Below, in pieces: positions 16,637-26,047 of a stretch of 47,499 bases of DNA; position 1 is the first letter of the stretch, and the number at the start of each line of letters is the position of its first letter. Under the pieces are notes generated by a model that made no database searches, was not told the DNA's origin, and saw nothing but the letters and a program-made list of their open reading frames with translations. Origin of the DNA: Nitrosomonas sp. Nm166 (lineage in GTDB: Bacteria > Pseudomonadota > Gammaproteobacteria > Burkholderiales > Nitrosomonadaceae); contig NZ_FONE01000025.1 in the NCBI RefSeq assembly GCF_900112825.1, positions 1 through 47,499 on the forward strand. Direction: 5' to 3'. Position numbers and translations under genes: made by a program.

Positions 16637-18739
16637 ATGTCTGAAGCAGAACTTCTATTTTCCGAGGTATCCCAATATCTTAAGCCTGAAGATATTGCTC
16701 AACTTAGAAATGCGTATTCATTCGGCCAAGGGGCTCATTCCGGGCAGTTCCGTAAATCGGGCGAACCTTATATTTCACATCCCATAGCAGTAGCCAGGAT
16801 TCTCGGTACATTACATCTGGATGTACCGACGCTGATAGCCGCGTTATTGCATGACGTTGTAGAAGACACCGATATTTCTAAAGCCGAAATTGGTGAAAGA
16901 TTTGGTGAATCAGTGGCGGAACTGGTGGATGGCGTTTCCAAGCTTGCCAAAATTGAATTCCAGACACAAGAAGAAGCGCAAGCTGAGAATTTCCGCAAAA
17001 TGTTGCTGGCTATGGCGCGGGATGCTCGAGTCATACTGATAAAATTGGCTGATCGGTTACATAATATGCGAACCCTGGAAGCCATGGATCCCGAAAAACA
17101 GCACAGCATCGCCCGTGAAACGCTCGAAATTTATGCACCCATTGCTCATCGTTTAGGACTCAATAATATTTTTCAAGAGTTACAGGAACTGGGCTTTCGG
17201 TATTCTTACCCGACACGCTATAAGGTGCTGGTGAAGGCAACCAAGGCCGCCAGGGGTAATCGGCGCGAAGTGGTTGGAAAAATTCTTGAAGCCATCAATC
17301 TCAAATTAAAAGAAGCGGGCTTGGATGCCGAAGTAACGGGGCGCGAGAAACATCTTTATAGTATTTATACCAAGATGATAGAAAAACATCTATCGTTTTC
17401 GGAGGTGCTCGATATTTATGGTTTTCGCATTATTGTCAAAGACATTCCCTCATGTTATGTCGCACTAGGCATGCTGCACAGCTTATACAAGCCAATCCCC
17501 GGTAAGTTTAAAGACTATATTGCAATTCCAAAAAGTAATGGTTATCAATCGTTGCACAGCACGTTACTGGGACCATTCGGTCTACCGATAGAAATACAAA
17601 TTCGTACTGCCGAGATGCACCGGATCGCTGAGAATGGCGTGGCTTCACATTGGCTTTATAAAAGCACAGATACCGATTTCAATGAATTGCACTTGCAGAC
17701 CAGTCAATGGCTGCAAAGCTTACTGGAAACGCTCAGTGGTTCTACAGATTCTTCGGAATTTCTTGAACATCTAAAAATTGACTTGTTTCCGGGGGATGTG
17801 TATGTTTTCACGCCACAAGGAAAAATTCTAACGTTGCCAAGAGGATCCACCGCTGTCGATTTTGCTTATGCAGTTCATTCCGATATCGGCAATTGCTGTG
17901 TGGCGGTTAAAATTAACGGCGAGGATGCACCCTTGCGCACGGTACTCAAAACTGGCGATCGTGTGGAAATCGTCACTGCTCCCTATGCTAAACCTAATCC
18001 TGCCTGGCTCAGCTATGTGGCAACCGGAAGGGCGCGCTCACATATTCGCCATTTCCTGAAGAACATTCAATTTGATGAATCGGTTAAACTGGGCGAGCGT
18101 ATGCTTAATCAGGCATTGCTGACGTTTAATATCAATCCAGACACCATTAGTGCAGCTCAATGGGAGAAATTAGTCCGTGACAGCGCTGTAAAATCCAAGA
18201 ATGAATTGCTGGCTGAAATGGCGTTGGGTAAACAACTTCCTGCTGTGGTGGCCAAACGCTTGGCCGCACCGGAAGCCATTTCTCGTGAACAAATAGCAGG
18301 CCCGGTTACCATCTTGGGAACCGAAGGCGTGACCGTACAGTTTGCCAAATGCTGCCGACCCATTCCAGGTGATGCCATCATTGGAATGATTAAAAAAGAT
18401 TATGGGCTTATCATTCATACGTACGATTGCCCAAATATCAGCCATAGCCAGAAAAGTTCCGAGAATTATCTGGACGTGACCTGGGGTAAAGACATCAGCA
18501 GAACTTTTGAAGCCGGTATCAAGGTAGCCGCAGAAAATAAACAAGGTGTATTAGCCCGGGTTGCTGCTGAGATTGCCAAAGAAGAGTCAAACATTGACGA
18601 CGTTGCGATGGAAAGCGAGGACGATTACACGGAAATGCGCTTTATCCTGCAAGTGAACAACAGGCAACATCTGGCACAAATCATGCGTAGCTTGAGACAC
18701 ATTAAAGATGTTGCCAGGATCAGTCGGATTAAAGGTTAA
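16637..18739 (+). CDS. spoT: Bifunctional (p)ppGpp synthetase/hydrolase SpoT
   Basis: A 700-residue RelA/SpoT homologue. The N-terminal HD hydrolase domain is intact: H48 in SHPIAVA, HD at 72-73 and ED at 76-77 in HDVVEDTDI. It therefore can degrade (p)ppGpp, unlike RelA of E. coli. The synthetase domain has the GFRIIV and IAIPKSNGYQSLHS blocks. A TGS domain (with VFTPQGKILTLPRGSTAVDF), the CCRPIPGD zinc-finger-like element and a C-terminal ACT domain follow. The gmk-rpoZ-spoT context supports spoT over relA. The ATG at 16637 sits in a weak translation context, but the N-terminus aligns with the family. Confidence 0.94.
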   Translation: MSEAELLFSEVSQYLKPEDIAQLRNAYSFGQGAHSGQFRKSGEPYISHPIAVARILGTLHLDVPTLIAALLHDVVEDTDISKAEIGERFGESVAELVDGVSKLAKIEFQTQEEAQAENFRKMLLAMARDARVILIKLADRLHNMRTLEAMDPEKQHSIARETLEIYAPIAHRLGLNNIFQELQELGFRYSYPTRYKVLVKATKAARGNRREVVGKILEAINLKLKEAGLDAEVTGREKHLYSIYTKMIEKHLSFSEVLDIYGFRIIVKDIPSCYVALGMLHSLYKPIPGKFKDYIAIPKSNGYQSLHSTLLGPFGLPIEIQIRTAEMHRIAENGVASHWLYKSTDTDFNELHLQTSQWLQSLLETLSGSTDSSEFLEHLKIDLFPGDVYVFTPQGKILTLPRGSTAVDFAYAVHSDIGNCCVAVKINGEDAPLRTVLKTGDRVEIVTAPYAKPNPAWLSYVATGRARSHIRHFLKNIQFDESVKLGERMLNQALLTFNINPDTISAAQWEKLVRDSAVKSKNELLAEMALGKQLPAVVAKRLAAPEAISREQIAGPVTILGTEGVTVQFAKCCRPIPGDAIIGMIKKDYGLIIHTYDCPNISHSQKSSENYLDVTWGKDISRTFEAGIKVAAENKQGVLARVAAEIAKEESNIDDVAMESEDDYTEMRFILQVNNRQHLAQIMRSLRHIKDVARISRIKG

Positions 18740-18818
18740 TTAAAACTATCTGATTCCTTGCGATGTGGAAGAATCATTTTGTAAGTATTTTTGCTACTAC
18801 GCTACCTTGGAGAAATAA

Positions 18819-20081
18819 ATGATTCGCCATGTACTGATATTACTTTTGATAGGCACGCTGTTTTTATTTTCTGCATGTGCGAGCAAAACCCAGCAGAAGC
18901 AATCAGTTGATTCATCGGTCAAAGCGAAAACCGCAACCCCCTTTGAGCAACTCTCTTTCAAAGCAGCTGGAAAAACAGTTTTTGAGGATGAGGGTAAATT
19001 CATCCTGATCGAAGGCAAGCAATGCGCTCAACGGGATAATGGCGCTGAGACTGCAACCGTGCTAGCCTGGCTCGAAATGCCGAGCTATGTGGATAATGGC
19101 ACCGTCGTGTTAAATGGTTGGGACCTGCGTTATCTTCATAGCGAGCTTGAAGTGAATTCCCTGCGTGCTGACATCACCCATAGCAAACTGGTGAAGAATG
19201 CCGGCTCTGCTTTACTAGTGTTTGAGGCACAAGGCAAATTAAATGATCAGCACCGCAGCGATGCTTACGAATTTTGTGTGTTCTATACCGCATTTGGCTA
19301 TCACTCAGCATGGTTTGATGCCAAGATAGAAGGTGATTACAACGGTATCGATGCATCAGCGCTGCAGGACAAAAATCAGGGCGCAGTCGCTACGCTGGAA
19401 AATACAGGAAACAAAGGCCTACTAAAAGGTAATGATGCGATCGCGATCATTCCGCGCGGATTTGATTTTCAGTTCGATGGCGCATTTGAATGCCAATTAA
19501 GTTTTCTGCCTTGTAAATGGACAGACCGTGCAGATTATCGCCTGCTGCAAGTTGCCTACAGCCTTTCTCAAACCGGTGCTTCACTCAGTCAGGACGGTAG
19601 TTCACATTGGGCGGCTCAGACTATTTTTAAGGACAACAGCACACACACTCACCGAATTAAAACCCGCGCCGCGCTGATTCGCGGCAGCAGCGTCAAGCTG
19701 CGTGCAGATTTTCTGGCGCTGAATCCCCGTTCAGGAAAAACCAACACCTGCCGCAAAGGTAGCGACGGAATTGTCCGCACCCAGACCTTCCGCATCAATG
19801 ACTTGCCTTACGATTACGCCGTGCCAATGCTGACAAGCTGGGATCTCTCCTATGAATGTGAACATCAGAAAGTACAACGGGCCGGTATCTGGATCCACGA
19901 CATCCGTTTTGATTCAAACTCCAGCAGCATGGAATATAAAGTATCATCTATTTTGCGCGATCAAGACGGCACACCCAGCTTTAATGCTGCGCATCGTATT
20001 ACGGTATTGGGGCTAAATCGGTTACCGCCACCGATGCAGCGCCAGTCGCCTGAAATAAAAATAAAGATCAGGGAATATTGA
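18819..20081 (+). CDS. Putative lipoprotein of unknown function
   Basis: The 420-residue protein has a lipoprotein signal peptide (MIRHVLILLLIGTLFLFSAC), with Cys20 as the expected lipidation site. The +2 residue is Ala, which favours outer-membrane sorting in the usual Lol rule. The mature part is beta-rich and has several cysteines that could form periplasmic disulfides (for instance around ECQLSFLPCKW). No enzymatic motif was recognised. An AGAAATAA sequence precedes the ATG. It lies 79 bases after spoT in the same direction and ends just before the accessory island. Function unknown. Confidence 0.8.
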   Translation: MIRHVLILLLIGTLFLFSACASKTQQKQSVDSSVKAKTATPFEQLSFKAAGKTVFEDEGKFILIEGKQCAQRDNGAETATVLAWLEMPSYVDNGTVVLNGWDLRYLHSELEVNSLRADITHSKLVKNAGSALLVFEAQGKLNDQHRSDAYEFCVFYTAFGYHSAWFDAKIEGDYNGIDASALQDKNQGAVATLENTGNKGLLKGNDAIAIIPRGFDFQFDGAFECQLSFLPCKWTDRADYRLLQVAYSLSQTGASLSQDGSSHWAAQTIFKDNSTHTHRIKTRAALIRGSSVKLRADFLALNPRSGKTNTCRKGSDGIVRTQTFRINDLPYDYAVPMLTSWDLSYECEHQKVQRAGIWIHDIRFDSNSSSMEYKVSSILRDQDGTPSFNAAHRITVLGLNRLPPPMQRQSPEIKIKIREY

Positions 20082-20134
20082 CCTACAAAACATAACCGGT
20101 TGCCACCATTTTTTTACTCTTAAGGAAACGCTGA

Positions 20135-20326
20135 TTAATTCGTATTATTCTCAATGGCCAGTGAAGCATGAATGGTGCGGATTCGATTCTCCCGCCGCAA
20201 GCGGGGCGTCAGGTTTTGTTCTGCTAATACGGTATAGCGTCCGATGATTTCACTAATCTCCGCGACTAGACTTACGATGGCTGGGGTGAGCGTATAGGGC
20301 GGTTCGTGTGGATTTTTGTTGATCAT
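20135..20326 (-). pseudogene. N-terminal remnant of a Fic-family protein
   Basis: A 63-codon frame beginning MINKNPHEPPYTLTP and ending in RIRTIHASLAIENNT matches the start of Fic-family proteins that carry an N-terminal helical domain, where SLAIENNTL leads into the rest. The Fic core with its HPFxxGNGR motif is missing. The frame stops one residue after ENNT, and adjacent DNA (GGAAACGCTGATTAATT on the plus strand) is unrelated. Fic enzymes AMPylate proteins; this fragment cannot. It lies 40 bases downstream of the small zeta-partner gene and was probably truncated by a rearrangement. Confidence 0.65.
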
Positions 20327-20365
20327 CAGATGAAGTTTTACATTTGATGCAGCTCTTTCATTTTA

Positions 20366-20551
20366 TCAACTACCTTCTTCAGATGATTTCGGCGCATCCT
20401 CACCGATCATCACCGGCTTGCCGTGCTGCCAAACGACAGCGTACTGACCCAAGCGATGCTTTTTTTCGAGTGCCTTTGTTACGGCCTGCTGTAATGAATC
20501 GAGCATTACTTGGCCTTCTTTAGAGGGAGTTGATTTCAGCGTAATTTTCAT
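20366..20551 (-). CDS. Small partner protein of the zeta-toxin-like kinase
   Basis: 61 residues, beginning [16 protein letters not shown], with an amphipathic helix ([15 protein letters not shown]) and an acidic, Ser-rich tail. Its ATG overlaps the stop of the zeta-like gene by 4 bases, so the two are translationally coupled. By position it is a candidate antitoxin or accessory factor, but it lacks the helix-turn-helix of PezA/epsilon-type antitoxins, so the role is an inference. Confidence 0.6.
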   Translation of the reverse strand: MKITLKSTPSKEGQVMLDSLQQAVTKALEKKHRLGQYAVVWQHGKPVMIGEDAPKSSEEGS

Positions 20552-21120
20552 TGCATAATTTCCTTTAATTGCTGTTGATAATAAGCTTCCTGGAGAATAA
20601 TACAGTTATCACCTGTTTGCTCAAACACAAGAACCGGTTTTGCACCATCATTCATGAAACAAATACAACGATCAACCTGATGACTGAATACCCGAACTAA
20701 GTTGTTCAGGCTACGTGAAAAGCGTCGATCAATATCACGTAGCGGAATATTATGCCCGCCGTGTGCAACTCGTTCGGCTACGCGCATTTTCGACATACCA
20801 ACATTAGGTAACGCAAGATAGATCAGCTCCACTTTCCAGCCATCACATCGCATTCGATTGATCAGGCGTAAATAACTACGGCCTGAAAGCGTAGTTTCGA
20901 ATGCAAAGTTTTCGCGGCGACTGATATTTTCTTCGATTTCATTCAAAAAGATACGGCTTGCCGCTATAAGTTCCCGTTCCGGTGCCAGCGGGGAAAGACC
21001 CGCCGCGATTAAATCCGCATTGACAAACCTGGCGCAGTCTGCCACTTTGGGCAAATATTCCAATGCAAATGTGGTTTTTCCTGCGCCGTTGGGACCGGCA
21101 ATGATCCAGCAGGTGGGCAT
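20548..21120 (-). CDS. Zeta-toxin-like P-loop kinase/ATPase
   Basis: A 190-residue protein with Walker [11 protein letters not shown] (residues 9-18), a [14 protein letters not shown] block and the [15 protein letters not shown] segment typical of the zeta-toxin-related P-loop family. Authentic zeta toxins phosphorylate UDP-N-acetylglucosamine and block wall synthesis; substrate specificity here is unproven. The start has GGGAG 9 bases upstream. It is followed by the coupled 61-residue gene and preceded by a 19-codon ORF whose stop overlaps this start (TAATG). It belongs to the same strand and island as the type I operon but sits 130 bases beyond hsdR, so it may be a separate unit. Confidence 0.75.
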   Translation of the reverse strand: MPTCWIIAGPNGAGKTTFALEYLPKVADCARFVNADLIAAGLSPLAPERELIAASRIFLNEIEENISRRENFAFETTLSGRSYLRLINRMRCDGWKVELIYLALPNVGMSKMRVAERVAHGGHNIPLRDIDRRFSRSLNNLVRVFSHQVDRCICFMNDGAKPVLVFEQTGDNCIILQEAYYQQQLKEIMQ

Positions 21121-21179
21121 TACACAATCTCCCCGTGTTGTTTCTGCGTCCGTTTGAGTTGGATGAGCGTGGCAGTCAT
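21120..21179 (-). CDS. Possible 19-residue ORF coupled to the zeta-like gene
   Basis: A minus-strand frame from ATG at 21179 encodes [19 protein letters not shown] and ends in a TAATG overlap with the zeta-like start. It could be a leader peptide that couples translation, or the remnant of an upstream antitoxin gene. There is no independent evidence that it is expressed. Confidence 0.25.
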   Translation of the reverse strand: MTATLIQLKRTQKQHGEIV

Positions 21180-21250
21180 GTGGTTTGTAATTGTAAATTC
21201 TCGGAGATGAAGATTGTATTTATTTCTTTGGTATCTTTGGCAACCAGGGT

Positions 21251-24200
21251 CTACAGGCCGTCTGAACGGGTATTCGATCCGTTCAGTCGCTCATAAACCT
21301 GATTTCCCAGCCACTTGGAAACGAGTTCCTGCATTTCTGGCTTACTCATATAATCGGAAAACAGTTCTTCATTGAGTTCCATGCGCTCGATAAACAGCGA
21401 TTCCAGAATTTGGCGAAAAACGAGCTGAAATTTGTCCAGAGAGTTCACTTCAGCCGCTCTGCGTAGTGATTCGTTTTGACTTGCCGCTTCGGCCATCTGA
21501 TCGAAAAAAAGTTGATCAGCTTCACTTAACTCGCCACCAAAACGCTCATTGATGATGTCAATCAGGCGAGAGAGTACAACGTATTCTTCGCGGTCTTCGC
21601 CCGTGCCTACTTCGCGCGGGCCATCCAGCGGCTTGGCATATCCCTCAGTGAGACTGATCGAGCCTTCGCTGATTTTTTGCAGGCGGTAGTAGTCGAGCTC
21701 AACTTCCTCATCGAACTGGTAACCCGGGCCATTTTTGCGCTTGGGCAGCTTCAAAGTCAGATGGCGCAGGTAGGTATAAAGCTTTTCAAGATCACTATCC
21801 TGGTAGGGAATGACCTGACTCAGGAAGCTGTACAGGTTACGAAACGCCTGCACCTTGCCGCGCCACAGCTCGGCCTCTTCCTCTTCCGTGTTCTGCAATT
21901 GCGCAAAGCGAGCGGTTGCCTGATCAAGAATCGCATTCAGCGCCTTGTGATCGCCGGGACTCTGCCGGCGCTTGGGGACAAAGAACACTCGCGCGAACTC
22001 GGCGACTTCGGTAAGCAGATAAATGCCCGAGGCATCGAGTTCCGCCTTGACCTCATAGAGCTTGTCCGGATCGACCTGCTCGCCCATCACCGAGCCTTCG
22101 TAGTACTGGCGGAAGGCTTCCTGGATCTCGGCAGGATCGTTGACGAAATCCAGCACGAAAGTGTCGTCTTTCAGCGGATGGGTGCGGTTTAGGCGCGACA
22201 GTGTTTGCACTGCCTGAATGCCCGCTAGCCGTTTATCCACGTACATTGTGTGCAGCAGCGGCTGATCGAAGCCAGTCTGGTATTTCTCGGCCACCAGCAG
22301 CACGCGGAAATCGGGCTTGGCAAAGGTGTCGGGCAGATCCTTTTCCTTCAGGCCGCCGTTCATCCCGGTCTCGGTGTACGTTTTCTCGGGGAGCTTGTCA
22401 TCTTCGACAGTTCCGGAGAACGCCACCAGACTCTTGATGGGATAACCCTTTTCGGTGATATATCGGTCAAACGCCTGCTTGTAGCGCACCGCCTCCAGGC
22501 GCGAACCCGTCACCACCATTGCCTTGGCATGACCGCCAATCTTGTGGCGGGTGAAGTGCTGGAAGTGTTCGATCATGACTTCCGTTTTCTGGCCGATGTT
22601 GTGCGGGTGCAGCCGCATGAAGCGGGCCAGCGTCTTGGCGGCTTTCTTGCGTTCGACGTTGGGGTCGTCCTCGGCCTTCTTGATCAATTTGTAGTAGGTC
22701 TTGTAGGTGACGTAGCTCTTCAGCACGTCCTCGATAAATCCTTCCTCGATGGCCTGGCGCATGGTGTAGCGGTGGAAGGGTTCGCCACTGCGGCCGAAAA
22801 TCGCCAGCGTCTTGTGCTTTGGGGTGGCGGTGAAGGCAAAAAAACTCATGTTCGGCTGCTGGCCGCGCTTGGCCATGGAACGGAACAGGCGCGTAGGTTG
22901 GGTTAGCGCAGCGTAACCCAACAATTGACTTTCTTCCTCAGCTAATTCTCGCGCTTTCTCAACCAGTCCGAGACCCCCTAAAACCGCCTTCAATTCCGTC
23001 GCTGTCTCACCGGATTGCGAGCTGTGTGCCTCGTCGATGATCACCGCATACTTGCGTGTTGGTAGATGACTCTTGCCACCTTCACCGCGCTCCTCGCTCA
23101 GTTTAGCCAATTGTCCGGAGACGAAAGGGAACTTTTGCAGCGTGGTAATGATGATCGGCACACCAGCTTCCAGCGCCTCGGCGAGCTGACGCGAATCCTC
23201 GTCAATCTTTTGTACTACGCCCTGGCGGTGATCGAACTGGTAGATGGTGCTCTGCAACTGGCGGTCCAGCACCACGCGGTCGGTGATGACCACCACGCTG
23301 TCGAACAGGCGTTCGTCGTGCTCGTTGTGCAGGCTGGAGAGGCGGTGCGCCAGCCAGGCAATGGTGTTGCTCTTGCCGCTTCCGGCCGAGTGCTCGACCA
23401 GATAGTTATGTCCCACACCTTTGCTGGCGGCGGCCGCCACTATCTGGCGCACCGCCTGCAATTGGTGATAGCGCGGGAAGATCAGGCTTTCCTTGCGCAC
23501 CTTCTTGCCGCCATCCATTACTTTCTCCTGCACATCCACATGCAGAAAGCGGGCGAGCAGGTCGAGCAGAGTATCGCGTTGCAATACTTCTTCCCACAGG
23601 TAGGCGGTCTTGTAATTGCGGCCATTCTTATCCGGTGGATTACCCGCGCCACCGCCCCAGCCTTTGTTGAAGGGCAGAAAATGGGTGCTGGTGCCGGCCA
23701 GGTGCGTGGTCATGTGCGCTTCTTCGGTATCCACCGCGAAATGCACCAGGGTGCGCTTGGTGAACACGAAGACCGGTTCGCGCGGGTCGCGGTCGTGGCG
23801 GTACTGGTGGATCGCGTTGGCCGCAGTCTGGCCGCTGAGCGGGTTTTTGAGTTCCAGCGTCACCACCGGAATACCGTTGACCGACAGCACCCCATCCAGA
23901 GACTTCTCCGACTTTGGGCTGAAGTGCAGTTGGCGGGTCAGCCCGAGACGATTGGCCTGGTAGCGTGCCTCCAGTTCGGGGTTCAATCCGTGTGCCGGGC
24001 GGAAGAAGGCGACTCGCAGCGTCCGGCCGAAGCACTTGAAGCCGTGACGCAAGGTGGCCAGCGTTCCATGAGCGTCCAGCCACTTGCACAACGATTCCAG
24101 CACGCGGGTGCGGGTTTGTTCACCATGCAGGGCTTCAAGCTTGTCCCACACTTGGCCTTGGGTGGCACGGATGAAGGCCAGTGCCTCATCGGGGAAGATC

Positions 24201-24304
24201 GCTCGCTCGCGATCGAAGCCCTTCGCATCGAATCGCGTATAACCGTCACCCAGCAAGACCGATTCGATGGCGGTTTCAAAAGCGGCTTCGCTGGTTTGCT
24301 TCAT
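21251..24304 (-). CDS. hsdR: Type I restriction endonuclease subunit HsdR, with repeat insertion
   Basis: HsdR translocates DNA with its helicase motor and cleaves it far from the recognition site. The 1017-residue product has the PDDEXK nuclease site in LDGVLSVNGIPVVTLELKN (D137, E151, K153), Walker A HSAGSGKS (about 305-312), Walker B DEAH, TATP (motif III) and the helicase C-domain block LSRLNRTHP. The ATG at 24304 has AGGAG 7 bases upstream and overlaps the OLD stop by 4 bases, so it is preferred over an upstream ATG at 24349. An extra in-frame segment of about 16 residues (SQLLGYAALTQPTRLF) between the DEAH and TATP motifs is encoded by a palindromic repeat. The gene is visibly GC-richer than the core genes. 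Confidence 0.92.
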   Translation of the reverse strand: MKQTSEAAFETAIESVLLGDGYTRFDAKGFDRERAIFPDEALAFIRATQGQVWDKLEALHGEQTRTRVLESLCKWLDAHGTLATLRHGFKCFGRTLRVAFFRPAHGLNPELEARYQANRLGLTRQLHFSPKSEKSLDGVLSVNGIPVVTLELKNPLSGQTAANAIHQYRHDRDPREPVFVFTKRTLVHFAVDTEEAHMTTHLAGTSTHFLPFNKGWGGGAGNPPDKNGRNYKTAYLWEEVLQRDTLLDLLARFLHVDVQEKVMDGGKKVRKESLIFPRYHQLQAVRQIVAAAASKGVGHNYLVEHSAGSGKSNTIAWLAHRLSSLHNEHDERLFDSVVVITDRVVLDRQLQSTIYQFDHRQGVVQKIDEDSRQLAEALEAGVPIIITTLQKFPFVSGQLAKLSEERGEGGKSHLPTRKYAVIIDEAHSSQSGETATELKAVLGGLGLVEKARELAEEESQLLGYAALTQPTRLFRSMAKRGQQPNMSFFAFTATPKHKTLAIFGRSGEPFHRYTMRQAIEEGFIEDVLKSYVTYKTYYKLIKKAEDDPNVERKKAAKTLARFMRLHPHNIGQKTEVMIEHFQHFTRHKIGGHAKAMVVTGSRLEAVRYKQAFDRYITEKGYPIKSLVAFSGTVEDDKLPEKTYTETGMNGGLKEKDLPDTFAKPDFRVLLVAEKYQTGFDQPLLHTMYVDKRLAGIQAVQTLSRLNRTHPLKDDTFVLDFVNDPAEIQEAFRQYYEGSVMGEQVDPDKLYEVKAELDASGIYLLTEVAEFARVFFVPKRRQSPGDHKALNAILDQATARFAQLQNTEEEEAELWRGKVQAFRNLYSFLSQVIPYQDSDLEKLYTYLRHLTLKLPKRKNGPGYQFDEEVELDYYRLQKISEGSISLTEGYAKPLDGPREVGTGEDREEYVVLSRLIDIINERFGGELSEADQLFFDQMAEAASQNESLRRAAEVNSLDKFQLVFRQILESLFIERMELNEELFSDYMSKPEMQELVSKWLGNQVYERLNGSNTRSDGL
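22891..22927. repeat. REP-like palindromic element inside hsdR
   Basis: GTTGGGTTA (22897-22905) pairs with TAACCCAAC (22914-22922) around a CGC-A-GCG core, flanked by GCGTAG. The unit matches, from memory, a short palindromic repeat often dispersed between genes in proteobacteria. Here it lies in frame within the hsdR coding sequence and adds residues that the flanking HsdR motifs do not need. No second copy was seen in the window. Confidence 0.7.
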
Positions 24305-26015
24305 GGATTTACTCCTGCCGCTGCAAAGCAAGATTGCACCATGTCGCAAAAACTGTTCAGCTTTGCATTGTCAATTTGATTTGTGGTATAGCAATGAAGC
24401 AGGTGCTGTGGCTTTCTGTGAAGGGAGCCTGGCGCTGTGACGCCGAGCAAGTTTTCGAGATCCTTAGGTATCGTGACAACTGAATGAGTAAGCTCAGCAT
24501 TCTTTGAATCGGAAATAAGCTGATTGAGCTCCTGATGTTCATCTTTGTTGTCGTCATCGTCATGCAGCACTGCATGGACAACACCGAGACCACTTAAAAG
24601 ATTCATAAACCGGTGAATATTGTATTTGCCGAGACAATCCAGAACATAGATGCCTTGAGGAAGAGACAGCTTACCGTTTTATCCAGCAACCTGTTGATTA
24701 ACGCGGTTTCGCTTGGTCCCTCGACCAGCAAAACATTCTGCGCAAACAACATTCCCGCGCGATCAGGATTAAGCCACAAGAAGTACTTCACAGACTCCAT
24801 CTCAGGCTTGAGGTCATCAGCCTGCATGGTTTTCTGCACCTTGGGATACTTGGCAGCAACTTGCTGAATGGCGTGATTGGCATCAACAATGTTGCTCCAG
24901 TGCGCATCATCAATTTGAAACGTCGATACGATGCCATCCACCCTTCGCGCCCGGACGATGGCCGGAATACGCATGGCATTTCTGCTCACAAAATGCGCGG
25001 AGTGGGTGGAGCAGACAATTTGCCAGTCGGCCGCCTCGCTTACCTTGATCAGGTTGCGGGCCAGATCCTCCTGCTGTGGCGGATGCAGAAATGCCTCCGG
25101 CTCTTCAAAGAGAACCAGGTTCAGTGAAGGGGCGAAGTCCTTCTCCTTCTTCGAAACCTTCTGTGGAATGTACTTTGCGCCAAGCTGAATCAGTGAATAG
25201 ATAAAGTGTCTCTGGAAGCCAGAGCCGAAGTACTCAACGCCTTGCGGCTTTTCATGATGGTTATCCCGGATGTCCCATCCGAGCATTGATTTAATGATTT
25301 CCGCCGTGGAAGGTGTTGTGAATTTTAGGTTGAAGTTTGTCTGCCACGGCGCAAGCAGAGCGTTCAAGTCGTTCTCGAAATTCGACAGAGAGCGCTTATC
25401 CTCGGTTTCGATTGCCCGAACACTGCCAGCAAAAGTGGTGACGCTCTCCGTCAAGGTCTTGTAGGCGTCGCTCCCTTCTACGACATCCGACATGATGTTG
25501 GTGATCAGGTCGCGCAAGGCCGATGGGCCACTGAGCTTGGTATGCTCATCGACCTTGCTGATGGCCGGGATATAGATCAGATCGCCAAACTTTCCGCTCT
25601 GAACATTCTTCGCGCCGTAAAATGGCTCGTTCGACAATGTGCCGTCAGTCTTGTATCCAAGGATTGATCCGGTGGCATTTTTGCCATCATGCAATTTTTC
25701 GCCAGTCTGAAAGTATTTCCTGACCTTCAGCGACTTCTCGGCGGTCTTGTATTCATCTTTCAAGGATTCGTGTTCTTCGTCGTCAAGGGAGAAGATCAGT
25801 TCTACCCATGATTCTTGGTTCACTGCGCCCTTGAGCGGGACGTCCACTTCTTTTTTGAACTTAAAGCCATCTTTCTCGTAGAAAGCCCGAATGCAATCGA
25901 TGATAGTGCTTTTGCCGGAATTATTCGCGCCAACAACGAGTGCATAGGGTTGAAACGCCATCGAGGCGTCAATGATGCCACGGAAATTGTGTATTGAAAT
26001 GTGCGTCAGTTTCAT
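24301..26015 (-). pseudogene. OLD-family ATP-dependent nuclease, frameshifted in the TOPRIM domain
   Basis: OLD-family proteins couple an ABC/SMC-type ATPase to a TOPRIM nuclease and often act in phage defence. The first 450 residues carry the N-terminal ATPase start FRGIIDASMAF, Walker A VVGANNSGKST, LVLFEEPEAFLHP (Walker B) and STHSAHF (H-loop), then the TOPRIM start VLLVEGPSETALINRLLD. The frame then shifts. The downstream frame continues with LPQGIYVLDCLGKYNIH and the acidic LHDDDDNKDEH. One extra A in the AAAA tract (24677-24680 as TTTT on the plus strand) would join them into a 571-residue protein. The gene lies between hsdS (32-base gap) and hsdR (4-base overlap). It may be truly broken, phase-variable, or a sequencing error. 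Confidence 0.82.
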
Positions 26016-26047
26016 GCGACAGTCCCCATGCTCATTATTATTCTCTT

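Noticed and set aside
18752..18780. GATTC/GAATC hairpin followed by TTTT after spoT
   Set aside because: Only 5 bp of stem with a mismatch and a short T-run; too weak to call a terminator.
23066..24379. A 437-codon open frame on the plus strand
   Set aside because: Antisense to the N-terminal and motor part of hsdR; no family features.
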